Shown in pieces: positions 1 to 11,251 of a stretch of 22,012 bases of DNA. The DNA is from Hepatocystis sp. ex Piliocolobus tephrosceles (Eukaryota > Apicomplexa > Aconoidasida > Haemosporida > Plasmodiidae). The notes below the pieces were generated by a model. The model ran no database searches. It was not told where the DNA came from and saw nothing but the letters and a program-made list of their open reading frames with translations. Within the stretch, counting starts at the first letter, position 1. Every line of letters begins with the position of its first letter. Where the stretch lies: positions 1-22,012 of the forward strand of contig CABPSV020000229.1 in assembly GCA_902459845.2 (NCBI GenBank). The letters are read 5' to 3'. Position numbers and translations under genes: made by a program.

Positions 1-74
<74 letters not shown>
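1..74. repeat. Poly(T) tract, 74 bases
   Basis: An uninterrupted run of T fills the window edge, so it may extend further left. It is followed by GGCTTTATCTTGGC and another T run. Runs of this length are typical of Plasmodium spacers and are prone to assembly length error. Confidence 0.95.
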
Positions 75-75
<1 letters not shown>

Positions 76-1046
76 GCTTTATCTTGGCTTTTTTTTTTTT
101 TTTCCACAAATAGCTAATTTTTCATCATGCCTTTTAAAAAAAAAAAAAAAAATAAGAAAAAAAAAAATAAATAAAATAAGCTTATAATTTTTAACCTATA
201 GTAACTGTCTTCGTGATAAACAAAAATATATTTCCTGTATAGCCCCTTGAATGTATGTATATGCGTGGTACATAAATATATACATATTTATATGTACATA
301 CTAATAATAGCATCATGTATAAATGTACATACGAGAAATAAAAAAAAAAAAAAAAAACGCAGTAATATACGATATGCACCAAGTTTATTATAATTTAAAA
401 GAGAATAAAAATTAAGTCCTAAAAAGTACGCCATAAAAAACAAGTCATAAAAAGTAAAAAAGAAACAAATGAGTAATTAAAACAAAACGTTTATGAACCG
501 TTTCTTTATTCTATCTCCTTTGTAACATATATACATATTTATACATGCGTAACACCTATTAAAAAATTTGCTACTTGTTTTTAGTACATTTCAGCAAATT
601 CATTGCTACCATGTTAAAATGTTTTGTCTTATATCATAATGTTAATGAACTGTTTCTATATATTTTATAACAACTCACCAAAAAAAAAAAAAAAAAAAAA
701 AAAAAAATTAAGACTTGTTTCGATTGTTCAATTTGAACATCCAAATTTTACTGCAAAAAAAATAGTATATTCAAAATAAACTATTAAAAAGTTTTAATTT
801 TTAAATTTTTGTATATTAAAGCATGGTTATGAAAAAATATTTAAATACCTAATGCTAGACATAAGACACAATACTCGAGGTGTACATGATAAAATAAAAA
901 AAAAAAAAAATTAACATGCAAAACATAAAATAGGGACAATAAAAAAGCGTATGGTAAAATGTGCTAAGCTTATTAGGAAAAATGAATTAAAATAAAAATA
1001 AATGGGTACAACGTGAGGGTGTTGACATGTATATTCGTATATATAC

Positions 1047-1087
<41 letters not shown>

Positions 1088-1338
1088 TACACAATTTTGC
1101 TATATAATAGTTTGCTTAAAAAAAAAAAGGGTGAACAAAAAAATAAAATAAAATTTAAAACGTAAATCAATCGGTAAACGGATAAATGAATTGAAAATTA
1201 AATCTACGTAATACAAAAAATTAATCATATTAATAAGCAAACAATAAGAAAGAAAAAAAAAAAAAAAAAAAAAAGTAAATACATTATATGCATATACATG
1301 TATAACATACTTATCTTTACGATTGCATAAAAAAACAT
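1..1338. other. Gene-poor spacer at the left edge
   Basis: No gene can be supported here. The stretch opens with 74 consecutive T and holds further A or T runs (around 682-706, 895-911 and 1254-1274) and a TA/CA dinucleotide run at about 1040-1085. The right part should be the 3' untranslated region of the minus-strand gene that ends at 1339. Open frames of 60-80 codons exist on the minus strand but are Phe/Tyr/Ile runs produced by homopolymers and (TA)n, with no domain content. Confidence 0.7.
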
Positions 1339-4300
1339 TCACGCTTTCTGCATATGCACAAAGAACTTCTTTCCAAATAATTCTAAATTCATATTATTTT
1401 TCATTATTTTATTAATTTTTTCATAAAATGTATCAATATAGTCGTATACTCTTTTGGTATTTATCTTAAAAGTTACTTCTTTTTGTATGATAATTTTCAT
1501 AGTTTTCGTAACTTTTATTTTATACTTGTGATCTAATGTATTTATTTTTATATCTTCATACAATACTTCATATATAGTAACAATTCCTGTTTTACTTTTA
1601 AAAAAGTTATAATTCGTATCACTTGTAATTTCACATGATATTAAGTAGTGTCTATTTTTATTTTTATTATCTAATGAGAGTATTAATCCAAGGTGTATGA
1701 TTTCATCATCTAAAGGTACAAACTCGTTATAATTATATTGGGATGTTGCTAGTACTACTTTTAAATAAATAATAGATTCATGATAATAAGATAAAGGGAA
1801 TTGTATATCTTCTGGCAAAAAATAAGTAACACAGAAATTAAAATCAAAAGGATATTGCATAAAATTTTCTTTATATTTTGAATGGTATACTGTATATAAT
1901 TGTAATTTATGAAAAAAGTAATATTCATGTTCATATTTTTTTATTAGAAAATTATTAAAAAAATTAATTTTTTGAGGAGTATCCAAGAATTTTTTTAAAT
2001 GTGTTTTTTTTAAATCATCCATAATTTGAGATTTCGGTAATTTAAATATATCATTTTTAAACACTCCTAAATATGCAAAAAGAATTTTTTCATTTTCTTT
2101 TTTTTTTTTTTTTAAATTATAACGAATATATTTCTCTATACAATTATAATATTCTTTAGATGTACATGTATGTATTTCATCCATTTCTATATTTATTGGT
2201 TCAAAGTATGGATAAATAAAAGTTTCCAAATTCACACCTTTTGATTTTATTATTAAATAATCACTTCCATAAAAAGAACTATAAAAATAATTCTTATTTA
2301 TGTTCTTATTTTTATTTTCCAAATATATATCAAATACTTCTAAAATATAATTAATATCAGGAAAAACATAAAAATCATCTTCTTTAATTTTTCTTATTAG
2401 TTCACGATAACTTAAATTACGAAAATCTTTGTGCATCTGTCTTAACTCATCTTCTTCTATATCATACAAATCCACATCTTCAATATTTACTGTTTCTTTC
2501 AATTCGTTTGTATTATTATAATAAATGTCACTTATGTTTTGGATCAATGGTGCTTTTGATAGATATTTCGACTGATCGTTATCAGAAACATCTGGGTCGC
2601 TACTGTCACTGCTGTCACTACTGTCATCTTTTCTAACTTCTAATTCTATTCTTTCATTATCTACATTTTTACTTACCTGTGTATAAAAATCATCATTTTT
2701 ATTTACCAGTTTGTCGTCATCTTCATATTTGTCATACATATCATAGTCATCTCCATTGGATTCTTCGTTGGGGTTTTCATTGGGGTCTTTATTGGAGTCG
2801 TCATTAGAATCTCTATTAATATCTCCATTAGGATCTCCATTAGGATCTCCATTAGTATCTCCATTAGTATCTCCATTTAGACTCCCATTAGGATCTTCAT
2901 TTAAGTCACCGTTTGATTCGTCACTTTTATATATCACTCCATAATTGTCTCCCTGGACTTCTCCATTTGTTATGTCATCATGTCCCTCACCTTTCATTTC
3001 TTCAGCCATATTTTCCATTTCATTTTCATTTTTTAAGTCATTTTCTTTTTCTTTGTGATTATTCTTACTATATCCATTAAGCTCACTATGTTCATTGTTT
3101 ATTCGTTTGACATTTTCATTAATGTTTTCTTTTGTATTACCATGTTCGTTTATACTGTTATGGTCGTTTATACTGTTATGGTCGTTTATACTGTTATGGT
3201 CGTTTACATTGTTATGGTCGTTTATACTGTTATGGTCGTTTATACTGTTATGGTCGTTTACATTGTTATGGTCGTTTATACTGTTATGGTCGTTTACATT
3301 GCTATACTCGTACATATTTTCGTAGACGTTCGCATTTTCATTTTGCTTTATATTTTTAACATCTTTATATTCATCCTTTGTGTTAATAATCGATGTGTAC
3401 AAACTTTTATCCCCATTTTTATCCCCATCTTCGTCTCTATTTTCATGCCTACTTTCATTTTTTATATTTGTTTTATTATCAACCTTTTTGTTTTTAGCAT
3501 CATTGTTATTACTATTCGTAAAATATGTATTCAACTCATTTTCTATATAATGCTTTAACTCAGGTGCAACATCATCACCAACTGCGAAAGTGAAGTCATC
3601 CTTAAAACTTTTATCATAATATCTGTTCATTTCATGTTCTAACTGGTCTCTGATTTCATCTTTAAGTTGATGTTCTCTATTTTTTTCATTTTTTTCATAT
3701 TGTTGTTTTAATTTGTCGTTTGGTTTATTATTATTATTATTATTATTATTATCATTTGTTGAGCTGTTTTCTGTTACGCTAGTATCATTTGACGTGTGTG
3801 ACACATTTGGTGTCGCAACGGAAGTTCGTGCGTCACTAGAACCATTGTCATTGCCACTACCCATCACAATGGATCTACTATTTTCCATAAAAGTATATAC
3901 ATATTCGTTAAAATAAAAAATGGAATTTTTAAAAAGATTTTTAACACTATATAAAAAGCGTTTAATAGTAGGTTTAAACAAATAATTATCTTCTGTAGCT
4001 TCTAGACAGTTGTTAATTTCATCAGTATATGTTTTGATATATTTATATAGCTCTTTATTTGTGATTTCCATGTTCACATCGTCATACTCTTCATATTTAA
4101 TCCACTGATTGTTATCAAACTGATTATTTTTCATAAATATCTCATTTGTAATTTTTTGTATTTTTTTTTTATCAATAGGTTTATACTGTTTCTTTTCATT
4201 ATTCCTAGATGCTAACATTTGTTCATATTTCGATATATTAATTTTATTTAAATCATTATAACTGCAATTAGTATGGCTTATATTATCATTTGTTGTAAAA

Positions 4301-5787
4301 TTTTTTTTTTTTTTTTTTTCTATTTTATCATTTATAATATATTCCATATATTCTTCATTATATATAAAAATAATATTAATATTATCTTCGTAAAAGCTAC
4401 TGTTCAAAAAATGGATGATCGAAAAAATATTTTTACTTGGTTGTCTAATGGTTACATAATCACTTATATTAATAAAAGCAATTTCATCTTTTTCTATTTT
4501 TTTTTTTGCTTTTTCAATAACTTCATTAATTTCAGTTAAATTAAAATAAGCACTTGATTTAAAACTTTTAAATTTGTTTACGTAATGAGTATTTCTATCT
4601 TTTACCCATTCTTTAAACTCTTCTACTTTCTTATTAATTTTTTCATCAATTTTTCCATTTATTCTATTCATATCAGACATCATATAAAATATACTGGATG
4701 TAATTTTTTTATGCATTTTTGATAATATTTTTGTATTTTTTTCCATATTTTTTGTTAATTTTGTTTCGTGAAATTTTATTTGTCTATACATAAATACATA
4801 TTCTGCTAAAGCACCTTTTATAATAACATTCAAATCATTTTCATATTCATCGACCATATCAGAGAAAGATAAATTTTTATTCTTATGTTTTATGGTATAT
4901 GATCTTTTTTTGAAATATTCTATAACGCGATGAGCTTTATCAGAAGTGGATGTAATTGCATAATTTATAAGCATTTTAGCAGTCCTAATTTGTTTAAATG
5001 TACTTACAATGGTATTATTTAATTCATCCTTTTTTATTAACAGTTGTTCAATTCCAGTCATATACTGCTTTATCTTATTTGTATATTTTTTAAATTTGGA
5101 ATTGAAATATGGGTCGTCTATATTGAGTGCATTGCTTACATCCGTTTTTAAGTATTCATGACACAACTCTTTGTTAGGAATAGTATTTAAACCTAAAAGA
5201 AGTAAAAAAAAAGGGAAATAAAGGAAGGAAAAATATAGCGTGAAATAAAAACATTTACAACATAAAAATGTGCAACATGCTATAACGATCACAATGACGA
5301 TGGTGCTAACACGACTACTATGATACTATTGTCAGTATTTGTCATAATAATTAAGTATTTTTTTTTTTTATTTTTTGTGCGTATGTGTTTATAAACATTT
5401 ATATATAATCATTTATTTATATATATTAATGTACGAAATTATGCACAGATTAATAAACGTCTACATATATACATGCGCGTGTATTATAATAATATTACAA
5501 TAATCTCTAAAGGATGTGTGCTTAAGGTTAAAATTATTATTATCGAAATCATATTTTTTAAGTTGTATATGTTTCATTCCATTGTCTTCTTCCTCATGTT
5601 TTACATTTTCAATGTTATCCTTCAATGTTTTTTTAAATAAACCTATTAAATCGTTTACTCGGAAACTATGATTTATTACATCACTAATACTTTTGTGTAT
5701 ATTTGTCCTACTTACGTCGGATGAAGCATTTATAAAATCACAAAAGAAAAACAAAAAGTACAAAAGAAAAACTTTGCAAATTATCAT
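1339..5787 (-). CDS. Secreted repeat-containing protein, possible apical-organelle (rhoptry-type) protein, two exons
   Basis: My model joins exon 1 (5787-5499) to exon 2 (5192-1339). The donor is T|GTAATA and the acceptor TTTTAG|GT, and the junction codon TGT encodes Cys97, giving 1380 residues. Exon 1 starts MIICKVFLLYFLFFFCDFINA, a clear signal peptide (about residues 1-21), and codes for little else. Exon 2 begins with a Lys-rich helical, probably coiled-coil region (about 98-330). A long Asn/Asp/Glu-rich centre follows, with SINDHN/NVNDHN repeats (about 725-778) and NGD-P/T/S repeats (about 859-908). The last 350 or so residues are non-repetitive and rich in Tyr, Phe and Ile, and look folded. 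I see no transmembrane segment after the signal and no GPI tail. A signal peptide on a short first exon is common for Plasmodium secreted proteins. RHOP148 is one name worth testing, but I cannot confirm it. Confidence 0.8.
2760..2905 (-). repeat. 12-bp coding repeat (NGDx)
   Basis: On the plus strand this reads as degenerate copies of TCTCCATTAGGA. On the coding strand it gives NGDT, NGDP, NGDI, NRDS, NDDS, NKDP, NENP and similar tetrapeptides in the acidic centre of the secreted protein. The copies diverge toward the right end of the protein, suggesting an older array than the 18-bp one nearby. Confidence 0.85.
3143..3304 (-). repeat. 18-bp coding tandem repeat, 9 units (SINDHN/NVNDHN)
   Basis: Nine in-frame 18-base units start at 3143, 3161, 3179, 3197, 3215, 3233, 3251, 3269 and 3287. 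Two unit types alternate: TTTATACTG (SINDHN) and TTTACATTG (NVNDHN). The near-identical units indicate recent expansion. The length keeps frame, so copy number could vary between isolates. Confidence 0.95.
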
Positions 5788-5874
5788 TTTATTATGCTTA
5801 AGAAAATGTGAGTGTAAATGAAATAAAAAAAAAACAAAAAAGGCCATCATGTATGTCATATATAAGTGTATATA

Positions 5875-5922
<48 letters not shown>

Positions 5923-6073
5923 GAGAGAGAGAGATAGAGAGAGATGTGATATTTTAAACATGCTGTAATGTTTAGTAAAACTTGAAATGGATGTCTAGTA
6001 ATTAATTCTGATGTTTACTATGTATCACCATTGTTATTTTTTTTTTTATTAAGCAGCAACGTTAGGTTGTAGG

Positions 6074-6154
6074 ATGAAAGGACAACTAAGTGTAAGTGAT
6101 TTATGGGCAAAACATATGAGAAAAAAAAAAAATAAAATAAAGTATAATCATTGA
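6074..6154 (+). CDS. Possible short ORF or first exon (MKGQLSVSDLWAKHM)
   Basis: An ATG at 6074 opens a 26-codon frame. Its first half (MKGQLSVSDLWAKHM) has a protein-like composition and its second half is Lys/Asn from an A run. A perfect donor-like GTAAGT at 6092 follows codon 6. Upstream, a T run followed by ATTAAGCAG at about 6041-6056 could act as an acceptor. I cannot join it in phase to the exon at 6424, so it may be a separate exon, a small peptide or chance. Confidence 0.2.
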   Translation: MKGQLSVSDLWAKHMRKKKNKIKYNH

Positions 6155-6423
6155 AATTATATAAATAATGAAACTAATCATACACTTAATTAATAAAACA
6201 AAAAAATAGCTAATAACACAAAAGTTAATAACAAAAGAACAAAACAAAATAAATAGGTAATAACATATTAATATTAAAACAAAAAAAAAAAAAAAAAAAA
6301 ACAATAATAATAACAATAATAACAACAAAAAAAACTAATAACAAATTAATAAACTATTAGGTAACAAAAAATGCTTAATTAATTATATTACTAAACAAAA
6401 AACGTACTTTTTAAAATATTTAG

Positions 6424-6515
6424 CAGCATAAAACAAGAATATCGAGTTGTTCGTTACAGTGTTTTAGATGAATTTTTGGGCATGTTTTTAAAAAAGTTCG
6501 ATCCACAAAAATGTT

Positions 6516-6550
<35 letters not shown>

Positions 6551-6761
6551 GTAATATATATGTAATATATATGTGTATTATGTAACCGCCTCTCGCCCAA
6601 AAATATTAACATAGCTAACAAGTAGAGCACACAAACATTTAGAAATGTAAAAAATTTACGGGAATAAATATATATACATATATATACAATATAAATATGT
6701 ACGAATTAATACTAGAACAGTTTTCTCAAGTAACTTGAGCTGTGACAAAAAAGTTAGCTAG
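6424..6761 (+). CDS. Candidate small multi-exon gene, 3' part only
   Basis: Two plus-strand segments join in frame. Segment 6424-6512 follows an acceptor-like TATTTAG and reads SIKQEYRVVRYSV, then LDEFLGMFLKKFDPQK. It ends at AAAAT|GTTTAA with one leftover base. Segment 6721-6761 follows ACTAGAACAG, supplies the other two bases of a Phe codon, and ends FSSNLSCDKKVS plus TAG. The composition (Arg, Asp, Glu, Gly, Pro and Cys in a region otherwise of TA and A runs) argues for coding. The start is not found, because the incoming phase (two bases from an earlier exon) matches no exon I can see upstream. No family recognised. It could instead be a pseudogene remnant or chance. Confidence 0.35.
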
Positions 6762-6997
6762 TTATTGTAAACTCAATATGTAAATTTATATATAAAAAAA
6801 AAAAAAGCGCATTTCTTTTATCGCTTGAAGGAGTTTTTGTATTAAGGATTTATGTACATATATACATTGTTTACAAGTGTGTGATTGTCGAAAATTGAAA
6901 AAGCTTTCATAATGTTTTCATACAATTTTATGAATACTTCGAACGAAATTTTACTAATTTAAAAAACCTCATTATATATACACATTTATAAACATAG

Positions 6998-7037
<40 letters not shown>

Positions 7038-7047
7038 TTAATTTATT

Positions 7048-7083
<36 letters not shown>

Positions 7084-7619
7084 AAAGCTAAATGTACGAC
7101 TTAAAATGTAAGGTCAAAAAAAAAAAAAAAAAAGGTAAAACATAATTTTTTTTTTTTTTTTTTTAATTTATATCTTACACATGTGAACAAGTATTATAAA
7201 AATAAGATTTTGTAAAATTTTGCTCAAAAAATAAAAATATTTTTTTGTTTTTTTTGGTTTTTTTTATGCTTTTTTTTTATGCCTTTTTTATGCCTTTTTT
7301 TTGCTTTTTTTTTGTTTTTTTTTTTTAAATACTTAATTGTAAGGACTGTTAATAAAATGATAACAGCTATAGAAAATGATTACTTTTGGAAGTCAATATA
7401 TAAATGTGTACTGATATAAATACAAACATATATATATATGTATATATATTACACTGTGTGCCTGTCATCCAGTTCATACACAAGTTAATATACATGCGAT
7501 CGACCAAGTAATATGCGCGTAAGTGAAAAATGGGTACATACATGTATATATATATATATATATATGTACGATTGCCCATATGAACACAATTAAATCGTAC
7601 ATGGTCATTATACATGTAC

Positions 7620-8899
7620 TCACTCCGATTTGGTAATATTTGTAATGCACTCAAGATGAAAGGTATGGGGAAACATATCGACAAAAACCATGTTTTTTAT
7701 TTTAAGTTTTTCATTTTGAAACAAAAGATTCGTGACATTATTAACTAAACTAGCAGGATTACAGGAAACATATATTATTTGACTGATTAGTTCGTTTGTA
7801 CTTAATATATTAATAATAGTATTAGCCAATCCACTTCTTGGTGGATCTACTATAACTATTATATTTGAATTTTTGTTGTTTATATTTTTAATTTCATCAG
7901 AAAATACTTCTTCTACTTTTCCGTTAATAAATTTATAATTTTTTATTTTATTTAACTCTGCACTTTTATTTGCACTAATAATGCTGTCTTTGCATACTTC
8001 TATTCCTATTATATTTACATTGTTTTTCAGTTCATTAGCAGCACAAATTCCTATAGTACCTGAACCACAACACAAATCAAATATATAGTTCGTTTTGTTT
8101 GTATCAATCTGTATATAATCAATAACTCTTTTATATAATAAATCACAACCAACATGATTTACTTGAAAAAAACATGATGGTGATAGTAAAAATTTATTAT
8201 TCAAAATTGTATCTTCTATAAATTCTTTACCCCATAAATGTTCATTTGGTGATTCGATACTAGAGTCAGTTGAATTATGATGTTCTTGTAAATACAAAGA
8301 AACAACTTTAAAACCATTAAAACTCATACAGGTTTCATCTTCTTTTTTTGATAATTTGTTTATTAGTAATCTTTTTATATCTTTTTTTTTTTTTTGATCT
8401 AGTGCATATGTTTGCAATGTTATCATAAGTTCCTTTTCCCTGTTAAATCGGATGATAACAAGTCTCCACACGCCTATCAAATAAAAAAAAATAAATTAAC
8501 AAAAAGACATGATAAGGAGTATACGCACAGGTAAAAAGACATAATAACGAAAAAAAAAAAAAAAAAAATGATGTAATAAAAAGTCGGGCGGACATACGTA
8601 ACTAGTTAAAAAGGGAATATACGTAACTAGTTAAAAAGGGAACATACGTAACTAGTTAAAAAGGGAACATACGTAACTAGTTAAAAAGGGAATATACGTA
8701 ACTAGTTAAAAAGGGAACATACGTAACTAGTTAAAAAGGGAACATACGTAACTAGTTAAAAAGGGAATATACGTAACTAGTTAAAAAGGGAACATACGTA
8801 ACTAGTTAAAAAGGGAACATACGTAACTAGTTAAAAAGGGAACATACGTAACTAGTTAACAAGCGAACATACGTAACTAGTTAACAAGCGAACATACAC

Positions 8900-8952
<53 letters not shown>

Positions 8953-10528
8953 TAGTACCTGTTTTATAGACTCTATCAAACACTGGATAAGGTGAACTTT
9001 TAATTATATCTTTTATTTTGTTTATAGCTTGTTTCATACATGGATGGATATGAATACAAGTATCAACTTTTTCAACAATAGGATTTAGGTAATATGCCTG
9101 TTGTAGTTTTTTATTCCTAAGTATAGTTTGATGTGATTCATTTATAGGGGAAGGATTGTTACTTATGTTATTTTCGCTAAAATTGCAATTAGTATAATCG
9201 CTAGTTTCGTTTACATTATTTTTAAGTTTACCTACAACAAAACCTATTTCCATATTATTATTTTCATCATAGGCAATAGTAAATTCGCATTTATTTCGAT
9301 ATCCAGAAACATGTTGCTCGTCAGGATATAAAGGTGCATCAAGTTTTAATTCGTATTGTTTTATTTGTTTATCCAAAAGGCTTTCGTTGTTGTTTTCTTG
9401 TTTTATATTACTTTCGTTGTCATTACTGAGATTAGTACTATCGTTATTAACAGCAGTAAGTGTAATATTGTTATTATTAGAGGAACGTAAAGAAGTATCT
9501 TTTTTATTTGAGCTGTTGTTATTTGTTGTATTCGAATTGGAAAAAATATCACCTGATATTTCATTGCTAAAAAGTAAATTTTGTTTTTGATATTTTTCTT
9601 TTAAATTACTTAAAATTTTATTTTTGCATTTTTCTAAAAATGTGTTCTTTATTTTAATTTGATCAGCATAATTATATTTATAAAGTGGAGTTACATAATT
9701 TTCAATAGTTTTTTTTTTTTCTTTTTTATTAATTTCTATGATAGTTTTAAAGTCTGGTAATGTTTCATGATTTGTTTTTGTTTGTTTATGGGTAAGACGA
9801 CCATTTAAGGGTTCCCGTTTTCTTTTCTTATTTTCGTATATAATAGTATGTTTTTCACTACTGTTATTGTTAGTAGCATTATTACCTTCATCATTGTTAG
9901 TAGCATTATTACCTTCAATATGTTCGACTTTAGTATTATTTATTAATTCTTTCAATTGGCTATGTTTACTCTGTTTCCTTTCTTGTATGTATTTGAAAGA
10001 TTTGTCAATTTCAATATTTGATAAACTATCATTTTGATAGAAACGTTTATTTTCGATTAATTTTTTAAATTTTTTCATTTCTTCATATGTTTTAAAATAT
10101 ATATACGCTTGTCGTTGTCTACGGAGTACACGGGCGTCACAAATTGGGACCTTTATATTAAGTTTAATCCATTTTTTTAAATCTTTTTCTTTCATATATT
10201 TTAAAGCGAAACTAAAAATACTTAAAACATGTTCACCTGATGATTTAATACCAGTTCGTGTTTCATTGATACATTTAGAATATTTATCTAAGGATAAATG
10301 GAAATTCTTATTAATGTTTTTTTTATTTATTACAGCATTTTTTACATCCCTAGTTAAAATGTTAGTATTGTTCTGTTCAATTACATTATCCATTTTTTCA
10401 AAAACTTTTTTTTTTTTAAATATATATAAATGATTTCTCTTCGTTTTAATTATACAAAAAGTGAGTGGATGATTATTTTTATAATAAAATATCACAACAT
10501 AAATTAAAAATAGTATTAACCTGTGCAT
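7620..10528 (-). CDS. tRNA (uracil-5-)-methyltransferase, TRMT2A/TrmA type, two exons
   Basis: This enzyme family transfers a methyl group from S-adenosylmethionine to C5 of a tRNA uridine (U54 in the T loop). Exon 1 (10528-8959) joins exon 2 (8473-7620) by ACAG|GTACTA and TGATAG|GC, with a Gly524 junction codon, giving 807 residues. Visible motifs: SGYRNKCEFTIAY, typical of the TRMT2A branch (late exon 1); LLSPSCFFQVN (about 620-629); SAM motif DLCCGSGT (656-663); VDPPRSGL (732-739); SCNPAS with the nucleophilic Cys761; and FPHTFHLE with the general-base Glu798. All catalytic residues are present. The N-terminal third is Asn/Lys-rich with a possible RRM-like patch (QAYIYFKTYEEM). The first codon used is 10528, preceded directly by an in-frame TGA; Met46 (10393) is an alternative start. 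The hydrophobic leader MHRLILFLIYVVIFYY could be an organelle-targeting signal. Confidence 0.92.
8596..8895. repeat. 25-bp satellite, 12 tandem copies, inside an intron
   Basis: Units of ACGTAACTAGTTAAAAAGGG plus AACAT or AATAT begin at 8596 and every 25 bases to 8871. Units 1, 4 and 7 end AATAT and the others AACAT, giving a 75-base higher-order period. The last two units carry AACAAGCG instead of AAAAAGGG. Each unit contains the perfect 10-base palindrome TAACTAGTTA. The array fills most of the 485-base intron (8474-8958) of the methyltransferase gene. It has no coding constraint, since 25 is not a multiple of 3. Confidence 0.97.
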
Positions 10529-10547
10529 TCACTGGTTGCTAGGCTAT

Positions 10548-10675
10548 GTATAAACACGTGCACATATAAACAAGTGAACATGTAAATATGTACATGTATT
10601 AAAAAAAACAAGTATAAACAAGAGCACGTATAAACAAGAGCACGTATAAACAAGTGCACGTATAAACAAGCGTGT
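10548..10675. repeat. 16-bp repeat upstream of the methyltransferase gene
   Basis: Four copies of GTATAAACAAGAGCAC-type units start at 10612, 10628, 10644 and 10660. Two more diverged units lie at 10548-10579, next to the methyltransferase start. Units carry GCACGT, GTGCAC or CACGTG cores. They lie where the promoter or 5' untranslated region of the minus-strand gene should be, so a regulatory role is possible but not shown. Confidence 0.85.
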
Positions 10676-10839
10676 GATAATAAAATAGAAATATAACTAT
10701 TCAGTAATAACTTAACCCATGCACAATTATACTACTTTTTGGCTGAACAAATGCGAATTCATATGTTTACAATTGTTACATAATACTTTATAACTTTTGA
10801 ATATACGTCTTCACGTGTTAAATACTCATACATACGTAC

Positions 10840-10881
<42 letters not shown>

Positions 10882-11251
10882 CATATATAATGTTACGTTT
10901 GCTCATAAAAGAACAAAACTAATCAAGCGACGTGAATTATATATATGTATATGTACATTTTTTATTCAATATACTTAAAAAAAAATAAAAATTATGAATT
11001 TTAAAAAAACAAAACAAAACAATGATCCTTTAAAAAAACATCATGGTTAACAATTTTTAAAAATAACAAAAATACAACAAAGATAATATTCAACGCGCGA
11101 AAAAAGCAAAAGAAAGAACAATATACATTAAATATTATATACGTCAAAATATATGTATATATATATATATATATGTATATGTATATTACGATTAAAGATA
11201 TATATTTTTTTTTATTATATTTTTTTTTATTTTTTTTTTTTATATAAACAG

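Larger units (their letters stand above)
5788..7619. other. Spacer between two minus-strand genes, with possible cryptic exons
   Basis: This holds the upstream region of the secreted-protein gene and the downstream region of the tRNA methyltransferase gene. It contains (TA)n runs at about 5880-5918, 6521-6546 and 7004-7034, a GA-rich run at 5921-5945, and A or T runs at 6281-6301, 7053-7079, 7116-7133 and 7147-7163. Between these, 6061-6120, 6424-6512 and 6721-6761 are less AT-rich and protein-like on the plus strand. They are treated as separate entries. Confidence 0.6.

Noticed and set aside
484..645. Possible two-exon micro-ORF on plus (MNRFFILSP, then TFQQIHCYHVKMFCLIS after a TTTTTAG acceptor)
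   Set aside because: Only 27 residues, weak composition and no other support. Such joins are easy to find by chance in AT-rich spacers.
3055..3558. Plus-strand ORFs of Val/Tyr/Met or Leu/Trp/Ser repeats
   Set aside because: They are antisense readings of the 18-bp coding repeat, kept open because 18 is a multiple of 3.
5461..5961. Single 166-residue minus-strand protein starting MFKISHLSLSLS
   Set aside because: Its first 60 residues come from (TA)n and GA runs, and its last 10 or so from intron sequence. Only 5787-5499 fits as exon 1 of the large secreted-protein gene.
6725..6739. Perfect palindrome CTCAAGTAACTTGAG
   Set aside because: Noted as a possible binding site, but it falls inside the candidate terminal exon and stands alone, so no separate function is claimed.
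8596..8895. CRISPR-like interpretation of the 25-bp array
   Set aside because: The units are contiguous with no unique spacers, and the sequence is eukaryotic. It is a satellite.
10719..10793. 24-codon plus-strand ORF starting MHNYTTFWLNKCEF
   Set aside because: The minus strand is equally open and protein-like here, with no convincing splice signals or partner exon.
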